NCBI RefSeq assembly: GCF_011947225.1
Contig: NZ_JAATVW010000011.1
Span: forward strand, 1-64,000
Reading direction: 5' to 3'
Length of the DNA stretch: 64,000 nt
DNA from: Planosporangium flavigriseum
GTDB lineage: Bacteria > Actinomycetota > Actinomycetes > Mycobacteriales > Micromonosporaceae
The position numbers were made by a program, and so were the translations under genes. Below, one piece after another: positions 37,283-47,586 of this stretch (position 1 is its first letter; every line of letters begins with the position of its first letter). The notes beneath the pieces were generated by a model, which worked only from the letters and a program-made list of their open reading frames with translations, was not told where the DNA came from and made no database searches.

Positions 37283-38065
37283 ATGAAGATCGTCGTCCTC
37301 GTCAAGCATGTCCCGGAGGCCAGCGGCAACCGGGTCTTCTCCGAGTCTGACCACACGCTCGACCGCACCGTGTCCGGCCTGCTGTCCGAACTGGACGAGT
37401 ACGCCGTCGAGCAGGCGCTCCGGGTGGCGGAGGCCGGCGGCGGCGAGGTGGTCGCGCTGACGGTGGGTCCGGGGGCGGCGACCGAAGCGGTGACCAAGGC
37501 GCTGCAGATGGGGGCCCACCGGGGCGTACACGTGGTCGACGACGCGGTGCACGGCTCCGACGCCCCGGCCACGTCACGCATCCTCGCCGCGGCGATCGCG
37601 CGGATCGGGGAGGTCGGTCTGGTCGTCACCGGCATCGCCTCGACGGACGCGGGCATGAGCGTGGTTCCGGCGATGGTCGCCGAGCGCCTCGGGCTTCCGC
37701 TGCTCGGTTCGACCGTGGAGTTCTCCCTCGCCGATGCCGGTGCGATCACCGCCCGCCGGGACATCGATGCGGCCACCGAGACGGTGGCCGCGCAGTTGCC
37801 GGCCATCGTGGCGGTGACCGATCGGAGCGGAGAGCCGCGCTACCCGAACTTCAAGAACATCACGGCTGCCAAGAAGAAGCCGATCGACACCTGGAACCTC
37901 GCTGACCTCGGCATCGCCGCCGAATCGGTCGGCTTGGTCGCGGCCCTCAGCAGCGTGGTCGCGGTGACGCAACGTCCGCCACGCACGAAGGGCGAAATCG
38001 TGATCGACAACGGCGACGCGGCTGAGCAGCTTGTCCAGTTCCTTGTCGGGAACCGTTTCGTCTGA
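37283..38065 (+). CDS. etfB: Electron transfer flavoprotein beta subunit
   Basis: EtfB, 260 residues, binds AMP and pairs with EtfA. It begins KIVVLVKHVPEA, and has EQALRVAEAGGGEVVALTVG and YPNFKNITAAKKKPIDTW near the C-terminus, both typical. CAGGAG precedes the ATG. EtfBA would take electrons from the two dimethylglycine/sarcosine-type flavoproteins and deliver them to an ETF:quinone oxidoreductase, which is not in this window. Confidence 0.95.
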   Translation: MKIVVLVKHVPEASGNRVFSESDHTLDRTVSGLLSELDEYAVEQALRVAEAGGGEVVALTVGPGAATEAVTKALQMGAHRGVHVVDDAVHGSDAPATSRILAAAIARIGEVGLVVTGIASTDAGMSVVPAMVAERLGLPLLGSTVEFSLADAGAITARRDIDAATETVAAQLPAIVAVTDRSGEPRYPNFKNITAAKKKPIDTWNLADLGIAAESVGLVAALSSVVAVTQRPPRTKGEIVIDNGDAAEQLVQFLVGNRFV

Positions 38066-38101
38066 CCGCCCAGCCGCCACCAACCCTGATGCGGAGTTGT
38101 C

Positions 38102-39064
38102 ATGCCTGAGGTCCTCGTCCTGATCGATCATGTTGACGGCGTCCCGCGCCGGTCATCATTGGAGCTGCTCACCCTCGCCCGCGGGCTGGGCGAACCGGTC
38201 GCCGTCTTTCTCGGCAACGGCTACTCGAACGCTCGCGAGGCGCTGGCCGAGTACGGTGCGACCACGATTTACCGCGACGACCGCGCCGAGTACGAGCAGT
38301 ACGCGGTCGTCCCGAAGGTGGATGCGCTCGCTGCGGTCGCCGGCGCTGTACAGCCGGTCGCGGTGCTGATTCCGGCCACGGCCGAGGGTAAGGAGATCGC
38401 CGGGCGGCTCTCCGCGCGCAACGAGTGGGGACTGATCACCGACGCGATCGACGTACGGATCGCCGAGGGTCGCGTGGAGGCGACGCAGTCCGTGCTGGCG
38501 GGCAACTTCACCGTCGTCTCCACCGTTGCGGCCGGCGTTCCCATCATCACCGTGAAGGCCAGCGCCGTTGAGGCCACCCCGGCACCGGCCGAACCCGCCG
38601 AGGTGAGCGTCGATCCGGAGTTCAGCCCGCACGCTACCGCGGTTCGTATCACGGACCGGGCAGTGCGGGGAGCCACGGGGCGCCCGGACCTCAGCGAGGC
38701 AAAGATCATTGTCTCTGGGGGCCGCGGTACCGGCGGTGACTTCTCGCCCGTCGAGGCTCTTGCCGACGCCCTCGAAGCCGGTGTCGGCGCCTCGCGCGCC
38801 GCGGTCGACGCCGGCTGGTACCCACACTCGCAGCAGGTGGGTCAGACCGGCAAGACCGTGTCGCCGATGCTGTACATCGCCTGCGGCATCTCCGGAGCCA
38901 TCCAGCACCGCGCCGGTATGCAGACCTCGAAGACCATCGTCGCCATCAACACCGACAAGGAGGCGCCGATCTTCGACCTGGCCGACTTCGGCGTCGTCGG
39001 CAACCTGTTCGACGTGGTCCCGGCGGTCACCGAGCGCATCCGCGCGCGCAAATCCGCCGGGTAA
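38102..39064 (+). CDS. etfA: Electron transfer flavoprotein alpha subunit
   Basis: EtfA, 320 residues, carries the FAD. The FAD domain is clear in [40 protein letters not shown] and [19 protein letters not shown]. It follows etfB by 36 bases. A dedicated etfBA pair inside a demethylation cluster suggests these genes serve the local dehydrogenases rather than fatty-acid oxidation. Confidence 0.96.
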   Translation: MPEVLVLIDHVDGVPRRSSLELLTLARGLGEPVAVFLGNGYSNAREALAEYGATTIYRDDRAEYEQYAVVPKVDALAAVAGAVQPVAVLIPATAEGKEIAGRLSARNEWGLITDAIDVRIAEGRVEATQSVLAGNFTVVSTVAAGVPIITVKASAVEATPAPAEPAEVSVDPEFSPHATAVRITDRAVRGATGRPDLSEAKIIVSGGRGTGGDFSPVEALADALEAGVGASRAAVDAGWYPHSQQVGQTGKTVSPMLYIACGISGAIQHRAGMQTSKTIVAINTDKEAPIFDLADFGVVGNLFDVVPAVTERIRARKSAG

Positions 39065-39090
39065 GCGGCGGCAACGGGATCGCGCGTTGT

Positions 39091-39951
39091 CTAGAACGCG
39101 TCGGGCGTGGTCATCCGCGCAGCGCGCGCGGCAGCGCCGATCCCGGTCTGCAGCGAGATACGCACGCGGTCCGGCCTGAACAGATCGCGTGCGAACTCGA
39201 CCGCCAGGCCCGCCGACGTGAACGCCGTCCGCGTGATCAACATCAGCGGGCTGTTCGGTGCGACCGCGAGCAGCTCCGCCTCCTCAGGCCGGGCAATGAC
39301 AGGTTCGAGAATCTCACTGGCGGTATGCGGTTCCTGCCCATAGCGTCGCGTGAACAGCTCGTAGATGGATCCGGTAAGCCGATGGCTCAGTAGGTCAGGA
39401 AACGGCTCGGACGGGAAGTACGCCCGTTCCAGGGCCAGCGGTTCACGTCGCGCGGTACGCACCCGGACGACCTCGTACACCGGCGATCCGCGGTTCACGG
39501 ACAGCGCGTCGGCGACTGCCGCGCCCGCCGGAACCGTCCTCGCCGACACCATGCGGGCACCTGCCCGGACATTGGCGCGCCGCATCTGCTCGGTGAAGCC
39601 CGCCAAACCGGTCAGGTCGCACTCGATCCTCGGCTCGCTGACGAACGTGCCCCCTGACCGTCCGGTCTTTCGCACGACCGTTCCGAGCGACTCCAACGTC
39701 GCGAGGGCCTGGCGCAGCGTCATCCGGCTGACGCCGATCAGCGCGGCGAGCTCGTCCTCCCGCGGCAGACGATCACCGGGCACCAGATCACCGCGACCGA
39801 TGACATCGGTGAGCCATCGCTCGATCTGCACATGCGCCGGAACACCGCTCTTGGCAGACAAGGGCGGCAGGCTCCGCAGCCACTCCGGCTGGCGCTCGAT
39901 GGCCGTCACGACAACCGACTGTAGCCGACCGGACGAGCTCGATGGGACCAT
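39091..39951 (-). CDS. GntR family transcriptional regulator, HutC/UTRA subfamily
   Basis: A 286-residue regulator. The winged helix (about 35-105) has LVPGDRLPREDELAALIGVSRMTLRQAL, followed by a UTRA ligand domain (about 120-270). Family members sense amino acids, sugars or small amines. It is convergent to etfA and lies 17 bases behind the giant kinase-cyclase gene, so it may control the adjacent catabolic arms. Start ATG 39951 is likely; GTG 39909 is an alternative. Confidence 0.88.
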   Translation of the reverse strand: MVPSSSSGRLQSVVVTAIERQPEWLRSLPPLSAKSGVPAHVQIERWLTDVIGRGDLVPGDRLPREDELAALIGVSRMTLRQALATLESLGTVVRKTGRSGGTFVSEPRIECDLTGLAGFTEQMRRANVRAGARMVSARTVPAGAAVADALSVNRGSPVYEVVRVRTARREPLALERAYFPSEPFPDLLSHRLTGSIYELFTRRYGQEPHTASEILEPVIARPEEAELLAVAPNSPLMLITRTAFTSAGLAVEFARDLFRPDRVRISLQTGIGAAARAARMTTPDAF

Positions 39952-39967
39952 TGGCCGTCGAAGATCG

Positions 39968-42900
39968 TCAGGCCTCCTCGACCCGGTTCCGGCCGGCATC
40001 CTTCGCCCGGTACAGCGCATGGTCGGCCCGGGCGACCAGCTGGTCGAGGTCGTCGTCGACCGGGCCGAGCCGGGCCAGGCCGACGCTGACGGTCACCGGT
40101 ACGGGGCCGCTGCGGGTGGGTACCGGCGACGCCGCCACCGCAGCGCGGATGCGCTCGGCCAGGTCCACGCCGCCGTCGAGATCCGGCAGTACGGCGACGA
40201 ACTCCTCACCGCCGTACCGGCCGAGGACGTCGGAGTCCCGGACACTGGCGGCGACCCGGTTCGCGACCTCACGGATGACGTCGTCACCGGTCGCGTGCCC
40301 GTACGTGTCGTTGATGCCCTTGAACTTGTCGATGTCGAGCATCACCGCGCCCAGCGCCCGCCCGCTGCGCCGCGCCGCGGCGACCAGGGTGCCGGCGAGG
40401 GCGTAGAAGTGGCGACGGTTGGGGACGCCGGTCAGCTCGTCGGTGGTGGCCAGTTCCTGCACCCGGCTGAACAGCACCGCGTTGTCGTACGCGCTCATGC
40501 CCTGGCCGGCGAGGCCGGCGCAGATCACCGGGGCGCTGTCGTCGAACGTCTCCCCGCCGAGGATGACCACGCCGACCGGCCCGTCGCGGGCGATCAGCGG
40601 CACGACGAGCGCCGCCGGGTGCTCCCCCAACAGCGCGCGTACCGCCGTCGGCACGTCGTCGCCGGCGATGACGGTCGGGGTGTCCGCGGTGCACAGCGCC
40701 GCGAACGCGGCATCGGCGGCTGCGTCGACCTCCGGGCCGAGCGCCGTCGCGTCGACCGTTCCGGCGACCGCGACGCTGGTCAGCTTCTGCCCGCTGCCGT
40801 GCAGCAGGCAGCCGGCCCACGCCCCGGCCTGGCCGTACAGGGTGGTGAAAAGCTGGTTGAGCAGCTGCGCCGGGTCGAGAATCGCACTGAGTTCGGCCAG
40901 GCTCGCGCGCAGCGTCTCGGCGAGCTCCTGCTGCCGGCGCGTGGTACGGACCTCGACATCGAGCTGCGCCGCCCGGGCCGTCTCCAGCGACACGGCGACG
41001 TGGTGGGTGATCGCGCTCAGCACCTCCACGTCGTCCTCGGTGAACACGCCCCGCGCCACCCGGCTGTCGAGGTACACCACGCCGTGCAGAACGCCCTTGA
41101 GCTGGACCGGGGCCACCATGATGCTGCGCAGCCCGTGCGCCACCACGCTCTGCGAACCCAGCGCGGCGCCCTCGTCGGTGCCGGTCACGACCAGCGCCTC
41201 GCGGGTCTCGAGCACCCGGCGGACCAGGGTCGAGCCGTACCCGCTCGCCGCGTCGACGTCGTTGCCGGCCGCCGTGCGCCCCGCGAACGGCACCGGGTCG
41301 CCCTCGTCGTCGACGAGGAACATCAGCGCCCGCTCAGCGCCGAGGATCCGTAGCGTCTCGTCCAGTGCCACCTCGGCCAGCAGCTGCGGATCGAGCACGC
41401 TCGCGGCGGCCACGCTGACCTCCTGCAGCGCCTCCAGCCGGCGGTTGCGGTCACTACTGGAACTCCGGTCGGCCACCTGCGTGAAGCGCGCGACCGACGG
41501 GGCGTCGTCCACGCCGAACTCCACCCGTACCTGGCGGCGGCGGTGCTCCCAGCCGTACCTGACGGCCAGCACGTACGCGTTGCGCGCCTGCCGCTCGGCC
41601 TCCGCGGCGAGCCCGAACTGCCGGAAGGCGCGGGCCCGGATCCGGGCCACCTCGAACGACACCAGCGGGGCGTCCAGCGTCCGCGCCGCCCGGTCGACCC
41701 GGTCGATCAGGTCGATCGCCTTCTCCGCGTTGCCGCGCTGCTGCTCCAGCGCGGCAGCGGCGAGCTGGTGGGCCACTTTGAGCAGCGGGGTGGTGGTGAC
41801 GCGGCCGAGATCGCGTACCGCGCGCTCGGCGACCGCGAGCCGGGCCGCCCGCTCGCCGTCCGGCGCCACCCGTAGCTGCGCCAGACGGCCGTGTGCCCGG
41901 TAGACGTAGAACCATTCGTGCTGCGGCATGAGGTCCGAACGGCGCAGTCCCAGCCCTTCGAACTCGGCGACGAGATCGTCGAACGGCGTACCGAACTCGC
42001 CCTGCTCGACGGCTGCCGACGCGGCCGCCGTCAGGATGTTGGCCCACTGCGCCGGCGTGCCCGCCCCGTCCGGGAACGCCGCGCGCAGCGATGCGAGCGC
42101 GGCCGCGGCCGCGGCATGCCGACCCTGCTGGGCGGGGACCATGACGCCGAGCATCGCGAACGTGGTGCCGCTGGCCTGGGTCGGCTCCGGCAGGTGGCGT
42201 AGTCCCTGCTCGTACGCCGTCTGCGCCTCGCGGGTGTAGCCGCGCAGCACCAGCCGGAGGCCGGCGACGGCCAACCCGGTGATGAACTGGGCCGGCTCCA
42301 GCCACCGGGTGTGCTGGGAGATCGCCTTGTCCCAGCCGATCCCGTCGTCGAAGCCGCCGAACAGCATCGCGATACTCCGCAGCCATTCGGCGTACGCGAC
42401 CATCGCCGGGTCGCCGATCGCCTGCGCCGCCCGGTCGGCACGCGCGAACGCGCGCTCGGCGCGGCGGCGCTGCTTCAACAGGGCCGCGAGGTAGCCGAGC
42501 AGGGCGTGCACCTGGACGTACTGCGGGCAGGGGCCGAGCCGGTTCACCCCGTACAGGCCCCGCAGCGCGAAGATCGCCATCTCCTTCACGCGCAGGCCGA
42601 CCGCGGCGGCGTAGGCGGCCGAGCCGAGCAGGGCAGCGGTGTTGGCAAGGTCTTCGCGCCGACGGCCACGGGCGGTACCGAAGCCGATGCGCAACCGGGC
42701 GACCAGCGTGCCCGCCAGCGCGAGGGCGAGGGTCGTCACGATGAGGGCAAGCTTGTTGCGCGGCAGCCCGTGGCCCAGCTCCGCGAGCCCCTGTCGCGCA
42801 GCAGCGACCGCCCGATCGTCCGACCAGGTGGTGTGGTGCAGTTCGACCATCGTTCGGTAGAGCTCGGCGCGCCGGTGCGGATCCCGCTCCCCCGCCAGCG

Positions 42901-45196
42901 CCGCCTCCAATGCGGACAGGGCCTCGCCCCACCGGCCGGCGCGAAGGTACGCCGTGGCGAGCGGGTGCAACAACTCGGCGGTGACGGCGTGACCACTGGC
43001 TTCGGCCGCGGTCCGCGCCTGCTCCAGGAACGCCACCGCGTCCTCGGGCACGTCGTCGACGAGCGCCTGCCGACCGGCGGCCAGCGCGCTGGCGCAGCCC
43101 GCCGCCGGGTCGGCGTCGGCACCGGCCTGGGCGTAGTGGCGGGCGACCGCGTAGACGTGGCCGGCGTCGCGCCCGTCCGCCGGCAGGTCGTCGAGGCCGG
43201 CGGCGACGGCCGCGTGCAACCGCCGCAGCGCCGTCTCGGGCACGCCGTCCAGCAGCGCGTCCCGGATGCTCGGGTGGATGAAGCCGTACCGGCCGTCCTC
43301 CCGGGGCTCGACCAGCCGGCGGGTGACCGCCACGTCGAGAGCGGCGGCGAACTCGTCGGTGGTCAGATCGCAGGCAGCGGTGGCGACCTCCAGCCGGAAA
43401 CGGTTACCGACCACGGCTGCGGTCACGAGCAGGTCGCGGGCGGGGGCCGGCAGGCCGTCGAGCCGCGAGACGACCAGTTCGCCGAGGTCCCGCGAAAGAT
43501 GCAGGCCGTCGAGCCCGGCCTCGTCGAGGCGCCAGGTACCCCACACCGGAACCAGCAGCCCGGCGTCGACCAACTGTCGCAGGTACTCGACGCTCGCCAG
43601 CGGCAGTCCACCCGTACGGGCGGCCACGTGTGACACGAGATCCGGCGGCACGGTGGCGCCCGGCAGCCGGGACGCAACCAGGGCGCTCGTACCGGCCTGG
43701 TCCAGCGGCCCGGCGACAATCTCGGTATCGACCGCGTCGCCCAGGTGGGTCTCCTCGGCTCCGTCCAGATAGGTCACTACGACCAGCAGCGGCGCGTCGG
43801 ACAGCTCCGGCGCCAGCAGTTCGAGCACCCGGCGGGACGACGCGTCGAGCCACTGGGCGTCGTCGACCTCCAGCACCCCGCTGCCGTACTGGCCGGCCAA
43901 CTCCGCCAGGAACACGGCCACGGCGGTGAAGAGCCGGTCGTCCCGGCCGTCGGCCGGCGGACCGGGCCGGTCGGCGAGGATCGCCGCCACCGCCGGCGAG
44001 AGATTGCCGATCAGGCCGGTGCCGGCGACGTCCGCGGCGCGGCGTAATCGCGCGTACGCCTCGGTGCGCCGCTCGTCGGGCAGGTCGGCTACCCGCGCGA
44101 GGTGCGCGTCAACCGCCGCGCGTACCGCGGCCAGCGGCAGTTCCTCGTCCTTCACCGCTCGGGTACGCAGGACGAGGCTGGTTTCGTCGGTGGCTGCGGC
44201 GACCGCGACCTCGGCGGCGAGCCGGCTGCGGCCACCGCCGGCCGGGCCACGAACCACCGCGACGCCACCGTGGCCGTTCCGCGCCCGTTCCCAGCGAGCC
44301 AGCAGCGCCTCCCGCTCAGCGGGCCGCCCGCACAGTGGCCACTCGCTGCCCGCACCGTCGGCCCGTCCCAGCGCCGCCAGCAGCGCCGTCGCGCTCGGGT
44401 ACCGGTCGTCCGGGTCCTTGGCGAGCAGCCGCATGACCACGGCGGCGAAGGCCGGGTCGACGTCGGGCCGTGACGCCCGCGGATCCGGCACCGGGGCCAC
44501 GGCGTGCATCCGCAGCAGCTCGCCCACGTCCTCGGCGACGTACGGTGGGTTTCCGGTGAGGCACTCGAACAGGACGGCGCCCAGCGAGTACAGGTCCGAC
44601 CGGGCGTCGACCGGGCGCTTGAGCATGCCGGTCTGCTCGGGCGCGCCGTACGCGAAGGTGCCGACCGCGGTGTCTTCGGCGACCGGGCTCCGCCCGATGG
44701 CCGCCAGACCGAAGTCGATGAGCACCGCCGGCCGACCGGGCGGCACCATGATGTTCTGGGGCTTGATGTCCCGGTGCACCAGTCCGGTACGGTGCGCGGC
44801 TACGAGGGCCTCGGCCAGCTCACCGGCGAGCGTCTTCACCCGGTCGAGCGGCAGCCCGCCCTTGACCAGCTCAGCGGCGAGCGAACCGCCGTCGATCAGC
44901 TCGGTGACCAGGGCGGGACCGTCCTCGTAGCGTCCGGCGGCGTGGGCGCGCACCACTCCCGGGTGGTCGACGCAGGCGAGCAGGCCGGCCTCGCGGCAGA
45001 AGGACGTCAAAACGTCCGTGTCATTGGCTGTTACGGTACGCAGCCGCTTGAGCGCGTAGGTACGGTCACCGCGGCGGGCCCGGTGCACCGTCGTATAGAC
45101 GCTACGCCCGATCTCCGCCTCAACCGCGAAGTCGGTCAACTCCGCCGGGTCCGAGCCACGGCCCAGCGGGTGCGTGCCTCTGTCCACCTCGACCAC
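39968..45196 (-). CDS. Ser/Thr kinase-AAA ATPase-GAF-GGDEF fusion protein
   Basis: A 1742-residue signalling protein. The kinase (about 20-280) has Lys50 in YALKRL, HRDIKPQN (141-148), DFG (161-163) and APE (185-187); its glycine loop is degenerate (IGRSVYTT). A PknK/MalT-like ATPase follows, with a Walker A variant GPAGGGRS (317-324, Arg for Lys) and Walker B VLEVDDAQWLD. Residues of about 650-1200 look like TPR-type helices. A GAF domain and probably a second follow, then a GGDEF domain with GGEEF at 1662-1666 and the inhibitory-site RDSD at 1653-1656, so it should make c-di-GMP. The start is GTG 45196. Kinase, cyclase and sensors in one chain is unusual. Confidence 0.93.
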   Translation of the reverse strand: MVEVDRGTHPLGRGSDPAELTDFAVEAEIGRSVYTTVHRARRGDRTYALKRLRTVTANDTDVLTSFCREAGLLACVDHPGVVRAHAAGRYEDGPALVTELIDGGSLAAELVKGGLPLDRVKTLAGELAEALVAAHRTGLVHRDIKPQNIMVPPGRPAVLIDFGLAAIGRSPVAEDTAVGTFAYGAPEQTGMLKRPVDARSDLYSLGAVLFECLTGNPPYVAEDVGELLRMHAVAPVPDPRASRPDVDPAFAAVVMRLLAKDPDDRYPSATALLAALGRADGAGSEWPLCGRPAEREALLARWERARNGHGGVAVVRGPAGGGRSRLAAEVAVAAATDETSLVLRTRAVKDEELPLAAVRAAVDAHLARVADLPDERRTEAYARLRRAADVAGTGLIGNLSPAVAAILADRPGPPADGRDDRLFTAVAVFLAELAGQYGSGVLEVDDAQWLDASSRRVLELLAPELSDAPLLVVVTYLDGAEETHLGDAVDTEIVAGPLDQAGTSALVASRLPGATVPPDLVSHVAARTGGLPLASVEYLRQLVDAGLLVPVWGTWRLDEAGLDGLHLSRDLGELVVSRLDGLPAPARDLLVTAAVVGNRFRLEVATAACDLTTDEFAAALDVAVTRRLVEPREDGRYGFIHPSIRDALLDGVPETALRRLHAAVAAGLDDLPADGRDAGHVYAVARHYAQAGADADPAAGCASALAAGRQALVDDVPEDAVAFLEQARTAAEASGHAVTAELLHPLATAYLRAGRWGEALSALEAALAGERDPHRRAELYRTMVELHHTTWSDDRAVAAARQGLAELGHGLPRNKLALIVTTLALALAGTLVARLRIGFGTARGRRREDLANTAALLGSAAYAAAVGLRVKEMAIFALRGLYGVNRLGPCPQYVQVHALLGYLAALLKQRRRAERAFARADRAAQAIGDPAMVAYAEWLRSIAMLFGGFDDGIGWDKAISQHTRWLEPAQFITGLAVAGLRLVLRGYTREAQTAYEQGLRHLPEPTQASGTTFAMLGVMVPAQQGRHAAAAAALASLRAAFPDGAGTPAQWANILTAAASAAVEQGEFGTPFDDLVAEFEGLGLRRSDLMPQHEWFYVYRAHGRLAQLRVAPDGERAARLAVAERAVRDLGRVTTTPLLKVAHQLAAAALEQQRGNAEKAIDLIDRVDRAARTLDAPLVSFEVARIRARAFRQFGLAAEAERQARNAYVLAVRYGWEHRRRQVRVEFGVDDAPSVARFTQVADRSSSSDRNRRLEALQEVSVAAASVLDPQLLAEVALDETLRILGAERALMFLVDDEGDPVPFAGRTAAGNDVDAASGYGSTLVRRVLETREALVVTGTDEGAALGSQSVVAHGLRSIMVAPVQLKGVLHGVVYLDSRVARGVFTEDDVEVLSAITHHVAVSLETARAAQLDVEVRTTRRQQELAETLRASLAELSAILDPAQLLNQLFTTLYGQAGAWAGCLLHGSGQKLTSVAVAGTVDATALGPEVDAAADAAFAALCTADTPTVIAGDDVPTAVRALLGEHPAALVVPLIARDGPVGVVILGGETFDDSAPVICAGLAGQGMSAYDNAVLFSRVQELATTDELTGVPNRRHFYALAGTLVAAARRSGRALGAVMLDIDKFKGINDTYGHATGDDVIREVANRVAASVRDSDVLGRYGGEEFVAVLPDLDGGVDLAERIRAAVAASPVPTRSGPVPVTVSVGLARLGPVDDDLDQLVARADHALYRAKDAGRNRVEEA

Positions 45197-45669
45197 CCGT
45201 CGTCTAGAACTGGTACATCTGATATATCGACACTTCGTGCAAGCTTTTGAGGGCTTCGCTCAGCTTGGATGCGGACCCGCCGATGCGGACGCCATGACCA
45301 GGCTCCACGCCGGCATCGGTACCAGCGCCCTGGAAGACGCCGGAACCGCCGGCCGCGCTGCGGCTACCGCCACTCTCGCCGGCGCGCGCTGCTGGATGGC
45401 GGCTGGGGCTGGCGGACAGCCGGCGCCCTGAACCGCTGATCGAAGTGCATCGACCGTTCACCGCTCGGCACGGTCCGCACGCCGCCAGTTCGATGATCGG
45501 CAATTGATTGCCCGGCAGGTGAACTGTTAGCAATGTGCCAGATCACAAACTGACAGTGATCCCGCGGCAGCGAGTCGTTACAGGCGGCCGGCCGGAGGCA
45601 GGAGCGCGGATCCGCGCAGCCCATCCACTGATCGATGGCCGTAGAGCATTCCCACAGGAGGGATGCGGA
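45197..45669. other. 473-bp divergent intergenic region
   Basis: This region separates the kinase-cyclase from the secreted hydrolase and must hold both promoters. An AT-rich palindrome GATATATC (45221-45228) is near the kinase-cyclase start, and the hydrolase has AGGAGGG before its ATG. A weak plus-strand frame covers 45240-45431, but no family is recognised and it has no ribosome-binding site. I see no RNA gene. Confidence 0.5.
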
Positions 45670-47586
45670 ATGAGACAGCGAAATTGGCACCGGCTTCGGG
45701 CCGCGACCGTTGCGGTCCTGTGCGTTCTGGGCGGGGGTTACGCGCTCGCGTCGAGCGCCGATCCCGCGGCCGCCACGGATGCGGGCGGACGCCAGTCACA
45801 GTCCGAGAAATGTCGCTACACCCGGCAGAGCAGCGCGGCGCCGATGCGGGACGGTACGACGCTGCGGGCCGACGTGTACAGGCCACTGACCGACGCCAAA
45901 GTGCCGGTCATCCTGATGCGGCTGCCCTACGACAAGGACGGCGCCGAGCAACGGGCGGAGACCTACGAACGCCCGGAGTTCTACGCTCAACACTGCTATC
46001 TGGTGGTGATTCAGGATGTCCGCGGCCAGTACAAGTCGCCCGGTGAGTGGTATCCGTTCAAGCACGAGATGACGGACGGCTACGACAGCGTCGAATGGGC
46101 GGCCGCCCTGCCCGGCTCGAACGGCAAGGTCGGCATGTACGGGTACTCCTACGTCGGCGCGACCCAGTGGCTGGCTGCCACCCAGACACCGCCGCACCTG
46201 GTCACGATCATCCCCACACACACCGGATCCGACTACTACGACGGCTGGACCTACCAGAATGGTGCGCTCTCCCTCGCGTTCGCCGAATCCTGGCCGTTGA
46301 GTTCGATCGGCAAGTCGTACGCCGAACAGCGCGGCGACTGGCAGTTGTCGGCGGAGATGGAGCGCAACCTCGGCCAGCTGAACGACACGTGGTACAGCCA
46401 CCTGCCGTTGAAGACCTTCCCACCGCTGCACCCGGGCGACCCGGAGGTCGCGCCGTACTTCTTCGACTGGCTCAACCACCCCACCTACGACGCGTACTGG
46501 CAGCAGTGGGCGCCGAAGGAGCGGTACGACAAGGTCAAGGTGCCGGTGCTGAACATCGCCGGCTGGTACGACTCGTTCCTCACCGGCGGGATCGAGAACT
46601 TCACCGGGATGAAGGCGCGCGGCGGTTCCCAGCTGGCTCGCGCCAACCAGCAACTGGTGATCGGGCCCTGGATCCACTCCAACTGGACCCGGTACCAGCC
46701 GAACGTCATCAACCCGCTGATGGATTACGGACCGGCGGCCGACAACCCCGTCGACGAGCTCCAGCTCGGCTGGTTCGACCACTGGCTCAAGGGCAAGCGC
46801 AACCAGGTCAGCCAGGACCCCGCCGTGCGGCTGTTCGTGATGGGCGCCAACCGGTGGCTACGGGCCGGCAACTGGCCGGTACCCGGCACCGAGTACCGCG
46901 ACTACTACCTCGCCTCCCAAGGCCAGGCGAACTCCGCCAGCGGAAACGGTCGACTCGAACGTGCCGCCTCCAGCGGGAAGGGCGCTGCCACCGACTCGTA
47001 CCGTTACGACCCCAAAAATCCCGTACCGAGCGCTGGCGGACACGCCTGCTGCGGGCCGCCGACCACCCCCATGGGGCCGGCTGAGCAGAGCGCCGTCGAA
47101 GCACGTAACGACGTGCTGGTCTACACCACCGAGAAACTGCAGCGCGACCTGGTGGTCGCTGGACCGGTCTCGGTCCGACTGTTCGCCTCGTCGTCGGCAG
47201 TGGATACCGACTTCACCGCGAAACTGGTCGACGTCCAGCCCGACGGCCGTACGATGATCCTCAACGACGGCATCGTCCGAGCCAGCTACCGCGACTCGCT
47301 GACCAACCCGTCTCCGATCACCCCCGGCAAGATCTACCAGTACGACATCGAGGTCTGGCCGACGGCGAACATGTTCAAGGCAGGGCACCAGATCCGGCTG
47401 GAAATCTCGTCCTCCAGCTTCCCCGCCTACGACCGGAACCCCAACACCGGCGAGGCTTTCGGCACGTCGGCGAACACCAAGGTCGCCGACCAGGTCATCT
47501 ACCACGACCCGCAGCACCCGTCCGCGCTGCGGCTGCCGGTCCTACCGGCAGGGGCAATCACGTGGGACCGCATGTCGACTGATTGA
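45670..47586 (+). CDS. Secreted CocE/X-Pro dipeptidyl-peptidase-like hydrolase
   Basis: An S15-family alpha/beta-hydrolase of 638 residues. The N-terminus is a Sec-type signal: RQRNWHRLRA, then ATVAVLCVLGGGYALA. The triad is Ser160 in GYSYVG, Asp301 in GWYDSF and His336 in GPWIHSNW, and a C-terminal jelly-roll (PepX_C) follows from about residue 390. Relatives include cocaine esterase, glutaryl acylases and X-Pro dipeptidyl-peptidases, so it hydrolyses an ester or amide outside the cell. AGGAGGG lies before the ATG. The substrate is unknown. Confidence 0.9.
   Translation: MRQRNWHRLRAATVAVLCVLGGGYALASSADPAAATDAGGRQSQSEKCRYTRQSSAAPMRDGTTLRADVYRPLTDAKVPVILMRLPYDKDGAEQRAETYERPEFYAQHCYLVVIQDVRGQYKSPGEWYPFKHEMTDGYDSVEWAAALPGSNGKVGMYGYSYVGATQWLAATQTPPHLVTIIPTHTGSDYYDGWTYQNGALSLAFAESWPLSSIGKSYAEQRGDWQLSAEMERNLGQLNDTWYSHLPLKTFPPLHPGDPEVAPYFFDWLNHPTYDAYWQQWAPKERYDKVKVPVLNIAGWYDSFLTGGIENFTGMKARGGSQLARANQQLVIGPWIHSNWTRYQPNVINPLMDYGPAADNPVDELQLGWFDHWLKGKRNQVSQDPAVRLFVMGANRWLRAGNWPVPGTEYRDYYLASQGQANSASGNGRLERAASSGKGAATDSYRYDPKNPVPSAGGHACCGPPTTPMGPAEQSAVEARNDVLVYTTEKLQRDLVVAGPVSVRLFASSSAVDTDFTAKLVDVQPDGRTMILNDGIVRASYRDSLTNPSPITPGKIYQYDIEVWPTANMFKAGHQIRLEISSSSFPAYDRNPNTGEAFGTSANTKVADQVIYHDPQHPSALRLPVLPAGAITWDRMSTD

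Noticed and set aside
45174-45431. An 85-residue plus-strand gene beside the kinase-cyclase start
   Set aside because: It overlaps the kinase start region, has no ribosome-binding site and has no recognisable family.
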